NCBI RefSeq assembly: GCF_014904745.1
Contig: NZ_JACZCS010000009.1
Location: 62,001 to 126,000 of the forward strand
DNA from: Oricola nitratireducens
GTDB taxonomy: Bacteria > Pseudomonadota > Alphaproteobacteria > Rhizobiales > Rhizobiaceae
Reading direction: 5' to 3'
Length of the DNA: 64,000 nt
Shown: piece by piece, positions 1 to 8,242 of the stretch
Layout of the letters: every line of letters starts with the position of its first letter
Numbering within the stretch: the stretch's first letter is position 1
Made by a program: the position numbers and the translations under genes
The notes under the pieces: model-generated
Seen by the model: the letters and a program-made list of their open reading frames with translations, nothing else
Databases searched by the model: none
What the model was told of the DNA's origin: nothing

Positions 1-517
1 GATGGTGCGCCATCTGGCCGATGAGATCGACCGCTACGGGCCCTATTCGCTGGCGGCCGAATCCGCCTACGACCATCCGATGCTCTGGGGTTCCAAGCGC
101 ACGGGGCCTGATCTGGCGCGGCTTGGTGGCAAATATTCCGATGCCTGGCATGTGGCGCATCTGATCAATCCGCGCGCGGTTGCCCCGACCTCGATCATGC
201 CGGCTTATCCTTGGCTGACCGCCCGACTCGATACGGACATCCTGTCCGCCGAACTGGCGACGCTCGCGCTTCTCGGTGTTCCGTATTCGGAGGATATGGT
301 CGCCAACGCGGGCCGTGACGCGCTGGCCCAGTCGCGGCCCGACAGCGACGGCGCGGCCAATGTCACCGAGCGCTATGGCGAGACGGTGGCCATTCGCGCC
401 TTCGACGGCGACACCTCGCGGCTGACCGAGATGGATGCGCTTGTCGCTTATCTGCAATCGCTGGGGACGCTGACCAGGGCCGCCTACGAGACACTTGGGC
501 AGGAGGCGGCACGATGA
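1..517 (+). CDS. ccoO: cbb3-type cytochrome c oxidase subunit II (3' part)
   Basis: C-terminal 171 or so residues of the monoheme cytochrome c subunit of cbb3 oxidase, which passes electrons from CcoP to the catalytic CcoN subunit in the inner membrane. The N-terminal anchor and the CxxCH heme site lie before the window, so the gene is cut by the window edge. The visible part has the family pattern [13 protein letters not shown] followed by SIMPAYPWL, where the methionine is the expected distal heme ligand. The stop overlaps the ATG of ccoQ (ATGA), so the two are translationally coupled. Confidence 0.93.
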   Translation, partial: MVRHLADEIDRYGPYSLAAESAYDHPMLWGSKRTGPDLARLGGKYSDAWHVAHLINPRAVAPTSIMPAYPWLTARLDTDILSAELATLALLGVPYSEDMVANAGRDALAQSRPDSDGAANVTERYGETVAIRAFDGDTSRLTEMDALVAYLQSLGTLTRAAYETLGQEAAR

Positions 518-690
518 GTCATGGCACCCTCGTAATCATAGCCAAGACATTCGGCCTGATCTGGCTGATGGGTTTCTTCCTGATCGTCGTCGTGCTGGCC
601 TACCGCCCCTCGGCCCGCGCCGCGCAAGAGCGCGCAGCGCGCTCGATCCTGCCCGACTGCGCCGCGCGGCAACCGGAGCATTGGACATGA
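514..690 (+). CDS. ccoQ: cbb3 oxidase subunit CcoQ
   Basis: Fifty-eight residues, with one hydrophobic segment at about residues 6-27 and then a short basic and alanine-rich tail. CcoQ is a small single-span subunit that stabilises the cbb3 complex and in some species modulates it with oxygen. The call rests on position between ccoO and ccoP, size and topology, because CcoQ sequences are poorly conserved. It overlaps ccoO and ccoP by 4 nt at each end. Confidence 0.85.
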   Translation: MSHGTLVIIAKTFGLIWLMGFFLIVVVLAYRPSARAAQERAARSILPDCAARQPEHWT

Positions 691-1580
691 GTCGCCAGTC
701 CCACCATGAGGTCGAGATCGACCCGATCACGGGCCATGAGACGACCGGCCACGACTGGAACGGAATCCGCGAGCTCAACACTCCCTTTCCCCGGATGGTG
801 ATCTGGGCTTTGTCACTGGCTTTCGCGTACTCTGTCGTCGCCTGGGTGCTGTTGCCCGCCTGGCCGCTGGGACGCGATTACACGCGTGGGCTGCTGGGGC
901 TGGATCAAGGACGTATGGCGGTCGAGAACTACCGGCACCTTGAACAGGCAAGAGCCGATTGGGTGGTGCCCTTCGCGTCCGCCGACTTTGCCTCGCTGGC
1001 CACCAATCCGGGACTGATGGCGCGCGCAATGCCTGCCGCGGCGCGCCTCTTTGCCGACAATTGCGCCGCCTGCCATGGCGTCGAGGCGACTGGCGGGCCA
1101 GGCTTCCCCAGCCTCGCCGATGGCGCCTGGCTGTGGAGTGCCGACCCCGCGGCGATCGCCGAGACGCTCCGCTATGGCATCAACAGCCCCCATACCGACA
1201 CCCGTTTCAGCCAGATGCCCGCATTCGGTCGCGACGGACTGCTGACGCGCGAGCAAGTCGCGGCAGTGGCCGATTATGTGCTGGCCCTGTCGTCCGGCAA
1301 CGCCGATCCTGACAGCCATGGTGCGGCAATCTTCGCCGAGAATTGCTCTGCCTGCCACGGCGATGCCGGATCGGGCGGCCTTGGCATCGGCGCGCCCGTG
1401 CTGGCCGACGATCACTGGATCTATGGCGGAACCCGCGATGATATCCTCGCCACGCTCGGGGGAGGACGCCAAGGCGTGATGCCCGCTTGGGAGGGGCGGT
1501 TGAGCCCGGCCGAGATCAACATGCTGGCGATCTATGTCTCGCGTCTGAACGACGGCGGCAATGCGGGGGACGGGCGATGA
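687..1580 (+). CDS. ccoP: cbb3 oxidase diheme cytochrome c subunit CcoP
   Basis: 297 residues. It is the electron-entry subunit of cbb3 oxidase, taking electrons from soluble cytochrome c or cupredoxins. The sequence shows a cytoplasmic N-terminus with the typical GIRELNTPFPRM stretch, one membrane span at about 37-57, and two periplasmic cytochrome c domains with heme sites CAACH (126-130) and CSACH (220-224). The ATG overlaps the ccoQ stop, and the stop overlaps the next small gene. An upstream in-frame extension exists but would overlap ccoQ, so the start at 687 is preferred. Confidence 0.95.
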   Translation: MSRQSHHEVEIDPITGHETTGHDWNGIRELNTPFPRMVIWALSLAFAYSVVAWVLLPAWPLGRDYTRGLLGLDQGRMAVENYRHLEQARADWVVPFASADFASLATNPGLMARAMPAAARLFADNCAACHGVEATGGPGFPSLADGAWLWSADPAAIAETLRYGINSPHTDTRFSQMPAFGRDGLLTREQVAAVADYVLALSSGNADPDSHGAAIFAENCSACHGDAGSGGLGIGAPVLADDHWIYGGTRDDILATLGGGRQGVMPAWEGRLSPAEINMLAIYVSRLNDGGNAGDGR

Positions 1581-1738
1581 ATGCTGCGCATCAAAGACGC
1601 CTCGCGATCCTCGGCGCGGTCCTGCTCGCGGCGGTGTTCGTGGCGGCGAATGCACATTTGATTACGGTTGCCGTGCAGTCTCAAAGCCGCTGCATCGCGC
1701 CTGCGCCGGACAGACCGCCCGCAAAGAACGTCTGTTGA
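1577..1738 (+). CDS. small membrane protein of the cco operon
   Basis: Fifty-three residues: a basic N-terminus, one hydrophobic segment at about residues 9-24, then a short polar tail with two cysteines (one at residue 39 and the C-terminal residue). It starts on the ATGA that ends ccoP, so it is translated as part of the operon. I do not recognise the family. Position suggests an accessory or assembly role for the oxidase, but nothing in the sequence proves it. Confidence 0.6.
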   Translation: MNAAHQRRLAILGAVLLAAVFVAANAHLITVAVQSQSRCIAPAPDRPPAKNVC

Positions 1739-1748
1739 GGAGAACGCC

Positions 1749-2552
1749 ATGCTCGAACCGCTACCCGCCCTTCATTCGCCGCGCCGGCCCCCGGCTGTAT
1801 TCGCCCGCAATCTGCCGACTCACGCGGCCATTGGGTGGCTCGGTGAGGGGTGGCGCGATTTCCGGCAGACCCCGGGGCCGAGCCTGGCCTATGGGCTATT
1901 CGTATTTGTGCTTTCGTTCGCTGTGCTGGCCGGATTGCATGAGGCGGGTCTGCTTTATTTGGCACTGCCGGCGTTCGCCGGCTTTCTGATTGTCGGGCCA
2001 TTCCTCGCAATTGGACTCTACGAAAAGAGCCGTCTGCTGGCAGCCGGCCGCACAGTCCGATTGCGCGCGATGACGCTTGTGCGGCCCGCGTCCGGGGGAC
2101 AACTCGCCTACGCCGGGCTGATGCTGGGGCTGCTCGTTCTGTTCTGGCTACGGGCGGCCGATCTGCTTTATGCCCTTTTCTTCGGGCTGGCGCCATTTCC
2201 AGGGGCGAACGACGCGCTGGTGAATGTGATGACCACCCCGCGCGGTTGGACGCTGATCGCGGTCGGCTCGATCATCGGCGGACTCTTTGCCGCCTTCGCC
2301 TTCGCCATTAGTCTGTTTTCCATCCCGATGCTGATGAGCCAGAAGCGCGACGCGCTGACGGCGCTTGGCATCAGCTTTGCCATGACGGTCCAGAACCTCC
2401 GCCCGGCGCTGGCCTGGGGGGCGATCGTGACTGCGGGTTTGGTCCTGTCGGCGGCAACGGGACTTCTGGGGTTGATCATCATCTATCCGGTGCTCGGTCA
2501 TGGAACCTGGGCCGTCTGGCGCGCGATTGGTCCGGCAGAGGCCAGGTCATGA
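1749..2552 (+). CDS. DUF2189-type polytopic membrane protein
   Basis: 267 residues with about six hydrophobic segments (roughly 44-64, 68-90, 117-135, 140-155, 175-205 and 230-255). The opening half, with GWLGEGWRDFRQTPGPSLAYG followed by paired helices and the GPFLAIGLYEKSR stretch, is the pattern of the DUF2189 family, whose function is unknown. Such genes are common beside cbb3 oxidase genes in alphaproteobacteria. The stop overlaps the ccoS start (ATGA), which places it in the same operon. Confidence 0.8.
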   Translation: MLEPLPALHSPRRPPAVFARNLPTHAAIGWLGEGWRDFRQTPGPSLAYGLFVFVLSFAVLAGLHEAGLLYLALPAFAGFLIVGPFLAIGLYEKSRLLAAGRTVRLRAMTLVRPASGGQLAYAGLMLGLLVLFWLRAADLLYALFFGLAPFPGANDALVNVMTTPRGWTLIAVGSIIGGLFAAFAFAISLFSIPMLMSQKRDALTALGISFAMTVQNLRPALAWGAIVTAGLVLSAATGLLGLIIIYPVLGHGTWAVWRAIGPAEARS

Positions 2553-2716
2553 GCTTCATCGCCCTCATCCCGCTGTCGATCGGCATGGGAGCCATCGGCC
2601 TCGTCGCCTTCATCTGGTCGCTGCGCCACGATCAGTTCGACGATCTGGACGGCGCCGCCTGGCGCGTCATCTCGACCGATACCGGACCGCAAGTCACTGC
2701 CGACGAGAAGGAGTAA
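2549..2716 (+). CDS. ccoS: cbb3 oxidase assembly protein CcoS
   Basis: Fifty-five residues: an N-terminal membrane helix (about 3-22) followed by WSLRHDQFDDLDGAAWRVI, the CcoS signature (short helix, then an acidic DDLDG-type motif). CcoS is needed to insert heme b and copper into CcoN. It normally follows ccoG, ccoH and ccoI. Here it follows ccoP and a DUF2189 gene directly, so those maturation genes must lie elsewhere. Confidence 0.88.
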   Translation: MSFIALIPLSIGMGAIGLVAFIWSLRHDQFDDLDGAAWRVISTDTGPQVTADEKE

Positions 2717-2719
2717 AAT

Positions 2720-2953
2720 ATGGAGAACTGGCTGCCGACCCTCATCACGACGACGCCCGCCGAGGGCTATGACCTCGCCGTCAAACTGGCCCGCGTCGCC
2801 ATCAAGATGACCCAGCCGGACGCGGAAGTACGCGACAGGCTGCGGCCCGTCTATGCCGAGGATGCCGACACCCTGATCGCATCGAGTCAGGTTGTGGCGA
2901 CGCATTTCGCCACCGTGGCGGCGGCAAACGGCTACTGGAGAGACGCATCATGA
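2720..2953 (+). CDS. conserved hypothetical protein (77 aa)
   Basis: A short soluble protein, mostly helical by composition, with no signal peptide or membrane span. I do not recognise it. It begins 3 nt after ccoS and its stop overlaps the ATG of the DUF6522 gene (ATGA), so it is an integral cistron of the oxidase operon and probably works under the same low-oxygen conditions. Confidence 0.6.
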   Translation: MENWLPTLITTTPAEGYDLAVKLARVAIKMTQPDAEVRDRLRPVYAEDADTLIASSQVVATHFATVAAANGYWRDAS

Positions 2954-3273
2954 CATCTATTGAACACAAGGCCGGGGATTTTGTCATCGATGCCGCGCTG
3001 TTGGCGGACGCGTTCCGCCTTTCGCAGGACGAAATCAAGACCCGAATGCGCAATGGCACCATCACATCGCGCTGCGATGCCGGCGTGGACGAAGACGCCG
3101 GACGCTGGCGTCTGACCTTCCACCACGGCAACCGCGCATGCCGGTTTATCATCGACGAAGAGGGCGCAGTCCTCCAGAAGGCGACCTTTCCGATCAGACC
3201 AAGACAACGAAATCCTGCTGCGCGGCTTCGTGACATTGGGACGATGCCGCATGGAGAGGGGCAGGATCCATGA
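2950..3273 (+). CDS. DUF6522 family protein (copy 1)
   Basis: 107 residues. It has the family layout: an N-terminal segment naming a hydrophobic core (FVIDAALLADAFRLS), a middle part with the GTITSRCDAGVDEDAGRWRL motif around a single cysteine (C43), and a strand pair ending in RFIIDEEGAVL. The function of DUF6522 is not established. A second copy lies at 21614-21928 next to an NsrR-type operator, and both copies sit with respiratory or nitrogen-oxide genes. Overlaps neighbours by 4 nt on both sides. Confidence 0.72.
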   Translation: MTSIEHKAGDFVIDAALLADAFRLSQDEIKTRMRNGTITSRCDAGVDEDAGRWRLTFHHGNRACRFIIDEEGAVLQKATFPIRPRQRNPAARLRDIGTMPHGEGQDP

Positions 3274-3713
3274 TATCCAAAACCCTTCTCGAAACAGCAG
3301 GCAACCGCCTGGTGACGGTAGACCGATCCGCGCGATTGATCGCCGCCGCGCAGGCGTTCGATCACGCACAGACCCGCCTGATCGTCGTGCTCGGTGCGGG
3401 AGGTGCCGTGGTGGGCGTGGTCAGCCGAACCGACATTGTCAGCCGCATCAGTCGTTGCACGGGCTGCAGTTGTACCGAGGCCGTCGAAACGGCGATGACC
3501 GCAGATGTGAAAACTTGCGCACCCTCCGAATCTGTCGAGGAAGTCTGGACCCGGATGAAGCAGACCGGGTTCATGCACATGCCGGTAATCGATTTCGCAA
3601 GGCGTCCTCTAGGCGTTTTGGCCGCGCGCGACATTCTCGAGGCGCTGCTCGATGAAAGGGAACATGAGGAAAGCGTCCTGATGGATTACGTCATGGGTAT
3701 AGGATACCGCTGA
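3270..3713 (+). CDS. CBS-domain protein with a central cysteine cluster
   Basis: 147 residues with two CBS motifs (about 9-60 and 72-130), a module that usually binds adenosine nucleotides and controls a partner. Between them sits a cysteine cluster: C63, C66, C68 and then C83 (pattern CTGCSC and KTC), unusual for a plain CBS pair and suggestive of metal binding or redox control. It is the last cistron of the cco operon, coupled by ATGA to DUF6522. Partner unknown. Confidence 0.8.
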   Translation: MISKTLLETAGNRLVTVDRSARLIAAAQAFDHAQTRLIVVLGAGGAVVGVVSRTDIVSRISRCTGCSCTEAVETAMTADVKTCAPSESVEEVWTRMKQTGFMHMPVIDFARRPLGVLAARDILEALLDEREHEESVLMDYVMGIGYR

Positions 3714-3762
3714 TCGCACGGCCATGGTTGGGCACCCATGTACCGATCAACCGCTCGACGGT

Positions 3763-3784
3763 GCGCCGCCCAAACTTGCGGCGC
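3763..3784. terminator. hairpin between convergent operons
   Basis: Perfect 7-bp stem GCGCCGC / GCGGCGC with an 8-nt loop, between the end of the plus-strand cco operon and the end of the minus-strand Rieske reductase gene. There is no T-run, so it would be at best a weak or factor-assisted bidirectional terminator. Confidence 0.35.
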
Positions 3785-3818
3785 GCTCGGCCGGACCGCT
3801 CCAAGGCAGCCGCCGTCG

Positions 3819-5342
3819 TCATTCCGCCGCGACCAGACGTTGCCCCTGCTCAAGTGCCTCGATATCGCGGCCGATGGTGGCGACCGCCAGCGTTCGCTCG
3901 CCCCGGCGGTAGCTGACACTGGCATCACGAGCGGCTACGTCGCCGCCTATCACGGTTTCGTCCCAGGCTTCGGCATGGCCGACGTAACGGATGGTGGCAT
4001 CGTAATGCACACTCCAGAAGAACGGCGCGTCGCGAAAAGCCTCGTTCGCCCCCAGCATGTTCTCGGCCACGACCTGGCCCTGACGCTCGGCCACCACCCA
4101 ATGTTCGATCCGCATGGTTACGCCGTCCTGTACCCCCGACCAGCGCGCCACGTCGCCAGCGGCGTAGATGCCGGCCACTGGCGTTTCCAGGCGCTCGTCG
4201 ACCAGGATCCCGCGATCGACGGGCAGGTCCGCCTCCTCCGCCAGCGCGGTGCGCGGGCGGACCCCGGCACCAAGGACCACCAGATCCGCCTCGATCCGGG
4301 CACCCGAGCCCAGCGTGACCGCATCGGGGGAGATGTCCTTGATCGAGGTCTGCATATGGAACGTGACGCCATGTTCCTCATGCAGACCGGCAATGAAATC
4401 GCCAAGCGCGCGCCCGAGCACCTTTTCGAGTGGCCGGGCATCAAGCGACACCACATGCACCTCCAGCCCGCGTAACCGAAGCGCGGCCGCCGTTTCGAGC
4501 CCGATGAAGCCCGATCCCAGTACCACCGCGGATTTCGCTCTCTCCGCCGCAGCGGCGAGCGCCCGCCCGTCTGCAAAGCTGCGCAGCATGAATACATGCG
4601 CGAGATCAACCCCGGGGATAGGCGGCCGGACCGGTTCCGCCCCAGTCGCGATCAGCAGCCGATCGAACTCGAACACCCGCCCGTCGTCAAGCACGACATT
4701 GCGCGCCTCTCGGTCGATGGCGGCGACCGAAACGCCGAGGTGCAAATCGATTGCGTTCTCCCGGTAGAATGCGTCCGGCCTGAGCGGCATCCACTCGGGC
4801 GGGGCATCGCCCGCCAGGTAGTCCTTGGAAAGGTTCGGACGGTCATAGGGCGCATCCGTATCCGCGCTGAGCATGGTCAACACCCCCTCGTAGCCGCGCC
4901 GACGCAGCATTTCGGCGCAGGCGAACCCGGCCGCCCCGGCACCGATGATCACGATGGCCCGCGGTCCCTCTGAGACCTTGGCAGCCCGCACCGGCACGGA
5001 TCGGGCTTTCTCCTGGACGACGATCCGGTCGCCGTCGCGCTCGACCGACCAGCGGGACAGCGCATCGAAGGCCGGCGCGCGGAGCGCTTCGCCCGTTCGC
5101 AGCGAGAAGCAGGCGTGATGCAGAGGACAACGCACGGTATCGCCTCGGAGTAGGCCATCTTCCAGCGCGCCGCCGTAATGCGAGCATCTGGCATCGACCG
5201 CCAGCACCTCGTCGCCGACATGCGCAAGCAGCACGGAGGCCCTACCCACATGTCCCAGCAGCATCTGCCGGCCGTCAAAATCCGTGAGCGTGATCCCCTT
5301 GGTGAGATCGGGGCCCTTGTTCTTGTCGAGTGGCTCGGCCAT
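3819..5342 (-). CDS. Rieske [2Fe-2S] domain fused to FAD/NAD(P) reductase
   Basis: 507 residues. An N-terminal Rieske domain (about 12-110) carries both cluster motifs, CSHYGG and CPLHHACF. It is followed by a ferredoxin-reductase-like FAD/NAD domain: dinucleotide fold IIGAGAAGFACA, second fold VVLGSGFIGLETA, FAD motif GIYAAGDVA, and an AIF-type C-terminal domain. Family members move electrons between NAD(P)H and iron-sulfur partners and resemble AIFL/AIF3 proteins. The start at 5342 is chosen because AGGAGA sits 7 nt upstream. It is the last gene of a minus-strand group headed by two membrane proteins and folE. Physiological partner unknown. Confidence 0.9.
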   Translation of the reverse strand: MAEPLDKNKGPDLTKGITLTDFDGRQMLLGHVGRASVLLAHVGDEVLAVDARCSHYGGALEDGLLRGDTVRCPLHHACFSLRTGEALRAPAFDALSRWSVERDGDRIVVQEKARSVPVRAAKVSEGPRAIVIIGAGAAGFACAEMLRRRGYEGVLTMLSADTDAPYDRPNLSKDYLAGDAPPEWMPLRPDAFYRENAIDLHLGVSVAAIDREARNVVLDDGRVFEFDRLLIATGAEPVRPPIPGVDLAHVFMLRSFADGRALAAAAERAKSAVVLGSGFIGLETAAALRLRGLEVHVVSLDARPLEKVLGRALGDFIAGLHEEHGVTFHMQTSIKDISPDAVTLGSGARIEADLVVLGAGVRPRTALAEEADLPVDRGILVDERLETPVAGIYAAGDVARWSGVQDGVTMRIEHWVVAERQGQVVAENMLGANEAFRDAPFFWSVHYDATIRYVGHAEAWDETVIGGDVAARDASVSYRRGERTLAVATIGRDIEALEQGQRLVAAE

Positions 5343-5405
5343 GGCGTTTCTCCTCTTGTCTGGTTCGGTCGGTGGGGCGGCAGAAGTCGCGACCCCCATT
5401 GGCCG

Positions 5406-6119
5406 TCAATCGTCCTTGCAAAGACCTTCCGCCCGGGCACGGACCATGACACCCGCCACAATACCGTCGCAGCGCTCGCCGGCGAAACTGAAGGCTTCTC
5501 CGATTGCAAAGTCCACCTCTTGCGCGAGGCCTTCTCGCAATAGGGCCCGGGCGCGAAAATATCGCGTTCGCACCGTAGCTGAAGGGATCTCGAGGACTTC
5601 CGCCACCTCGTCCACGCTCATCTCTTCGATCGCGCGCAGCATGAAGACACTGCGGAACATCTCAGGCAACTGGTCGATGCGGGCCTCGATGAGGGCCCGG
5701 ACCTGCACCCGCTCGAGAGATTGCTCCGGACCGCGGTCCGGCATCTCGGTAAGTGCCGATTGGGTGTCGGTATCGGTCGACATCATGGCTGCCTCCAGGG
5801 GAATGATCTGCGCTCTCTTTCGACGCTGCCGACCTAGCGCTTCGTTCACCGCGATACGGACCAGCCATGTCGACAACTTGCTCTCGGCGCGAAAACTTGC
5901 GAGCGCTCTCCAAGCCCGCATCCAGGCTTCCTGGGCGACATCTTCGGCTTCATCATCGTTTCGGACGATGCTGCGCGCCGTGCGAAACAGGAGTTGGTTG
6001 TGGCGGCGCATGATTGCCTCGAAGGCAACACCGTCTCCTCGCGCTCCGAGCTTCGCCAATTCGACATCCGATATATCTCTCGAGTAGAAAACTGGAGCTT
6101 TGTATTCGACGTCTTGCAT
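5406..6119 (-). CDS. RNA polymerase sigma factor, ECF type
   Basis: 237 residues. Region sigma2 (about 32-100) has the DEAEDVAQEAWMRAWRAL signature; sigma4 (about 155-205) has the EEMSVDEVAEVLEIPSATV helix-turn-helix. There is an extra C-terminal tail of about 30 residues with two cysteines (C218 and C234). No anti-sigma gene is recognisable next to it, so its control may rest in the tail or in another locus. It lies between folE and the Rieske reductase, which are candidate targets. Confidence 0.9.
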   Translation of the reverse strand: MQDVEYKAPVFYSRDISDVELAKLGARGDGVAFEAIMRRHNQLLFRTARSIVRNDDEAEDVAQEAWMRAWRALASFRAESKLSTWLVRIAVNEALGRQRRKRAQIIPLEAAMMSTDTDTQSALTEMPDRGPEQSLERVQVRALIEARIDQLPEMFRSVFMLRAIEEMSVDEVAEVLEIPSATVRTRYFRARALLREGLAQEVDFAIGEAFSFAGERCDGIVAGVMVRARAEGLCKDD

Positions 6120-6247
6120 TTACCCCTCCTGTCCTTCGAGCAGTGCAATCGGCACCCGCGCCGGCGCTTTGTGTCCAGCATCTGAATTGCGGCGGCGAAA
6201 TGCGCAGGCGGTCTTTCGGGAGCTTTCTTGCATTCCGTTCATCTGAA

Positions 6248-6967
6248 TCATCGATGCCCCCGATTTCGCAGTTCGAGGAATTCGTGCCGCAAAGATTCGT
6301 TTTTCAGGAAGGCGCCACGCATGATCGAGCTGGTCATCACCGGCTGGTCGTCCTTGATCCCGCGCCAGTGCATGCAGAAATGATCGGCTTCCATCACGAT
6401 CGCCAGCCCGGCGGGCCGGGTGCGGCGTTCCAGTTCGTCGGCCAGCATGATTACGGCCTCTTCCTGGATCTGCGGCCGGCTCATGATCCAATCACAAAGG
6501 CGCGCGAATTTCGACAATCCGATCAGTTCCGCGTCGGCGTTCGGCAGGACACCGATCCATATCCTTCCCATGATCGGGCACAAATGGTGCGAGCAGGCGC
6601 TGCGCACGGTGACCGGGCCGACGATCATCAGTTCGTTTAGCCGCGAGACGTTTGGGAAGCTGGTGATCGGCGGCGCGGCACGATAGCGGCCGGCAAACAC
6701 CTCGTCGATGAACATCTTCGCCACGCGGTGTGCGGTGTCCACGGTGTTGTGGTCGTTGTCGGTGTCGATCACCAGCGCGTCCAGTACGTCGCGCATCCGG
6801 TTCTCGACCTCCAGGCGTAGTTCGTCCAACTCGCCGTCCTCGATGAAGGCCGCAATGTTGTCATTGGCCCGGAACGCCTGCCCGGCATTCTTGAGCCGCG
6901 CCTGGATCCGGCTCGATGCGGACGTGTCGTCACAGATATAAGTGGGGGCAGACATTGTATTCAGCAC
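6248..6967 (-). CDS. folE: GTP cyclohydrolase I
   Basis: About 239 residues; makes 7,8-dihydroneopterin triphosphate from GTP, the first step of folate and pterin synthesis. It shows the zinc-site signature ACSHHLCPIMGRIWIGV and the later cysteine in DHFCMHWRGIKD, plus the TSSIMRGAF closing motif. The GTG at 6967 is preferred because AAGGAG lies 7 nt upstream; the ATG at 6955 would be 19 nt away. Residue S replaces the usual E between the Cys and HH of the zinc motif. Sits in a minus-strand group with a sigma factor and a Rieske reductase, which hints at stress-linked rather than housekeeping use. Confidence 0.9.
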   Translation of the reverse strand: MLNTMSAPTYICDDTSASSRIQARLKNAGQAFRANDNIAAFIEDGELDELRLEVENRMRDVLDALVIDTDNDHNTVDTAHRVAKMFIDEVFAGRYRAAPPITSFPNVSRLNELMIVGPVTVRSACSHHLCPIMGRIWIGVLPNADAELIGLSKFARLCDWIMSRPQIQEEAVIMLADELERRTRPAGLAIVMEADHFCMHWRGIKDDQPVMTSSIMRGAFLKNESLRHEFLELRNRGHR

Positions 6968-7055
6968 GATGAAACTCCTTGTTGGCGCTCGGCATGCACG
7001 GCCGTCGGATTGTTGTACACGGCCTACCGGTGCCATGAGTGGTGATAGACAGTTT

Positions 7056-7475
7056 TCATTCGGATCGGTCTCGCCCGATGCCGTGGCCGTAAACCAGTCG
7101 CCCGCCGAACCACCCGCCAACGGCCAGGGCAATGAATCCACCGGCATCGAGCACAAATGAAACCGTATCCGGCGCGAACAGTTGCAAATGGTCGAGCCGC
7201 AGGATCAGCCGCGCCGTGAAGAACGTGAACGCGGTCAGCATCGCGCCCATGTGCGCCCAGGCATCCCTCATGGGCGCACCCTCGGGCACACGCGACAACT
7301 CGACCAAACCGGCCAGCATGGCCAAAAATGCCATCGCGCAACCGGCGGCGAGCAGCCCGCCCGACCAACTCCAGGCCGTCTGTCCGAGCCAGAGGCCGGT
7401 GAAATCGGCAACGACCACAAGCGACCAACAGGCCACCGGAAAGTGCACAAGTGCGGGGTGCAACGGATGGCGCAT
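7056..7475 (-). CDS. DUF2231-type membrane protein
   Basis: 139 residues, four hydrophobic segments (about 10-30, 38-58, 75-92 and 108-126) and the opening HPLHPALVHFPVA, which is typical of DUF2231 proteins (conserved histidines at the start of helix 1, possible heme or metal ligands). Function unknown. The next cistron upstream is another small membrane protein with only 4 nt between. Confidence 0.78.
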   Translation of the reverse strand: MRHPLHPALVHFPVACWSLVVVADFTGLWLGQTAWSWSGGLLAAGCAMAFLAMLAGLVELSRVPEGAPMRDAWAHMGAMLTAFTFFTARLILRLDHLQLFAPDTVSFVLDAGGFIALAVGGWFGGRLVYGHGIGRDRSE

Positions 7476-7479
7476 GGCG

Positions 7480-7818
7480 TCAGACCACCTGGGACAGAAT
7501 GGTCAGAAACCCGACCACAGCGATGCCGGCATGGACCACGACGACGACCTTGGGCGGCAGGCTCTTACGCAAGTGAAACGACACGAGGAAAAACCCGCCA
7601 AGCGCCGCCACCAGCAGGATCACAAAACCTATCAGGGCGGTCTGCGACGCTGCTCCTTGCACCAATGCCGCGATCAGCAGGATGAGCCCCAGGGCACCGA
7701 GGCCGGCGTGCAAGAGCGAGATTGCCCAGGGCGCAAGCCTGTCGCGCAGCACATGCCCGGCAAGAAAGAGCCCCCCGAGGGCGGCGATTGCGAATACGAT
7801 AACGGCGTAAATGATCAT
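7480..7818 (-). CDS. small four-helix membrane protein
   Basis: 112 residues arranged as two similar halves, each with two hydrophobic helices and a conserved LHAG or VHAG motif (IHAG-like at about residues 37 and 92). I do not recognise a named family. It is probably the first gene of the minus-strand group running down to the Rieske reductase. The start has GGAG about 7 nt upstream. Confidence 0.65.
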   Translation of the reverse strand: MIIYAVIVFAIAALGGLFLAGHVLRDRLAPWAISLLHAGLGALGLILLIAALVQGAASQTALIGFVILLVAALGGFFLVSFHLRKSLPPKVVVVVHAGIAVVGFLTILSQVV

Positions 7819-8242
7819 GTCGGCTCCTTTCCGGTTTGGGGCTGGCTAGTGGCCGAAAGCCGTGACAGGCGTTCCCGCCCATTGATCGCCTTGCCCACCG
7901 TCTGCCTGTCTGACCATTCGATGCGACTACGGTGCGCTGCGTTCCCGAAAAGTGCGTAAAATCTCGCACTCCGACTTGGAATATGATGCCATCGACGTCG
8001 CCGGCTCGCGTCACGGCCATCTTTACCGACATGTCGCGCAAGGCATTGCTCCCATGCCCGGGCCGTAAGAAAACTGGATGCAACCAGGTGTTTCCGAATT
8101 GCGTGGCTCCCACCGATCGATCGGCATCGCCGACTTCGTCGCCAAGTCACGCCGAGAGGTTCCGGGAACATTTCCAGCCTGCTTGCATCCAATGGTTCGA
8201 GCACCTTTGAACGGCTCTCGAAAAAATCGGAAAGGACACATC
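7819..8242. other. divergent intergenic region with an inverted repeat
   Basis: Gene-free region between the minus-strand membrane-protein operon and the plus-strand exported protein. At 7951-7970 it holds a perfect 6-bp inverted repeat, AGTGCG and CGCACT separated by 8 nt, a candidate operator. Short open frames here have no recognisable protein content. Confidence 0.4.
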
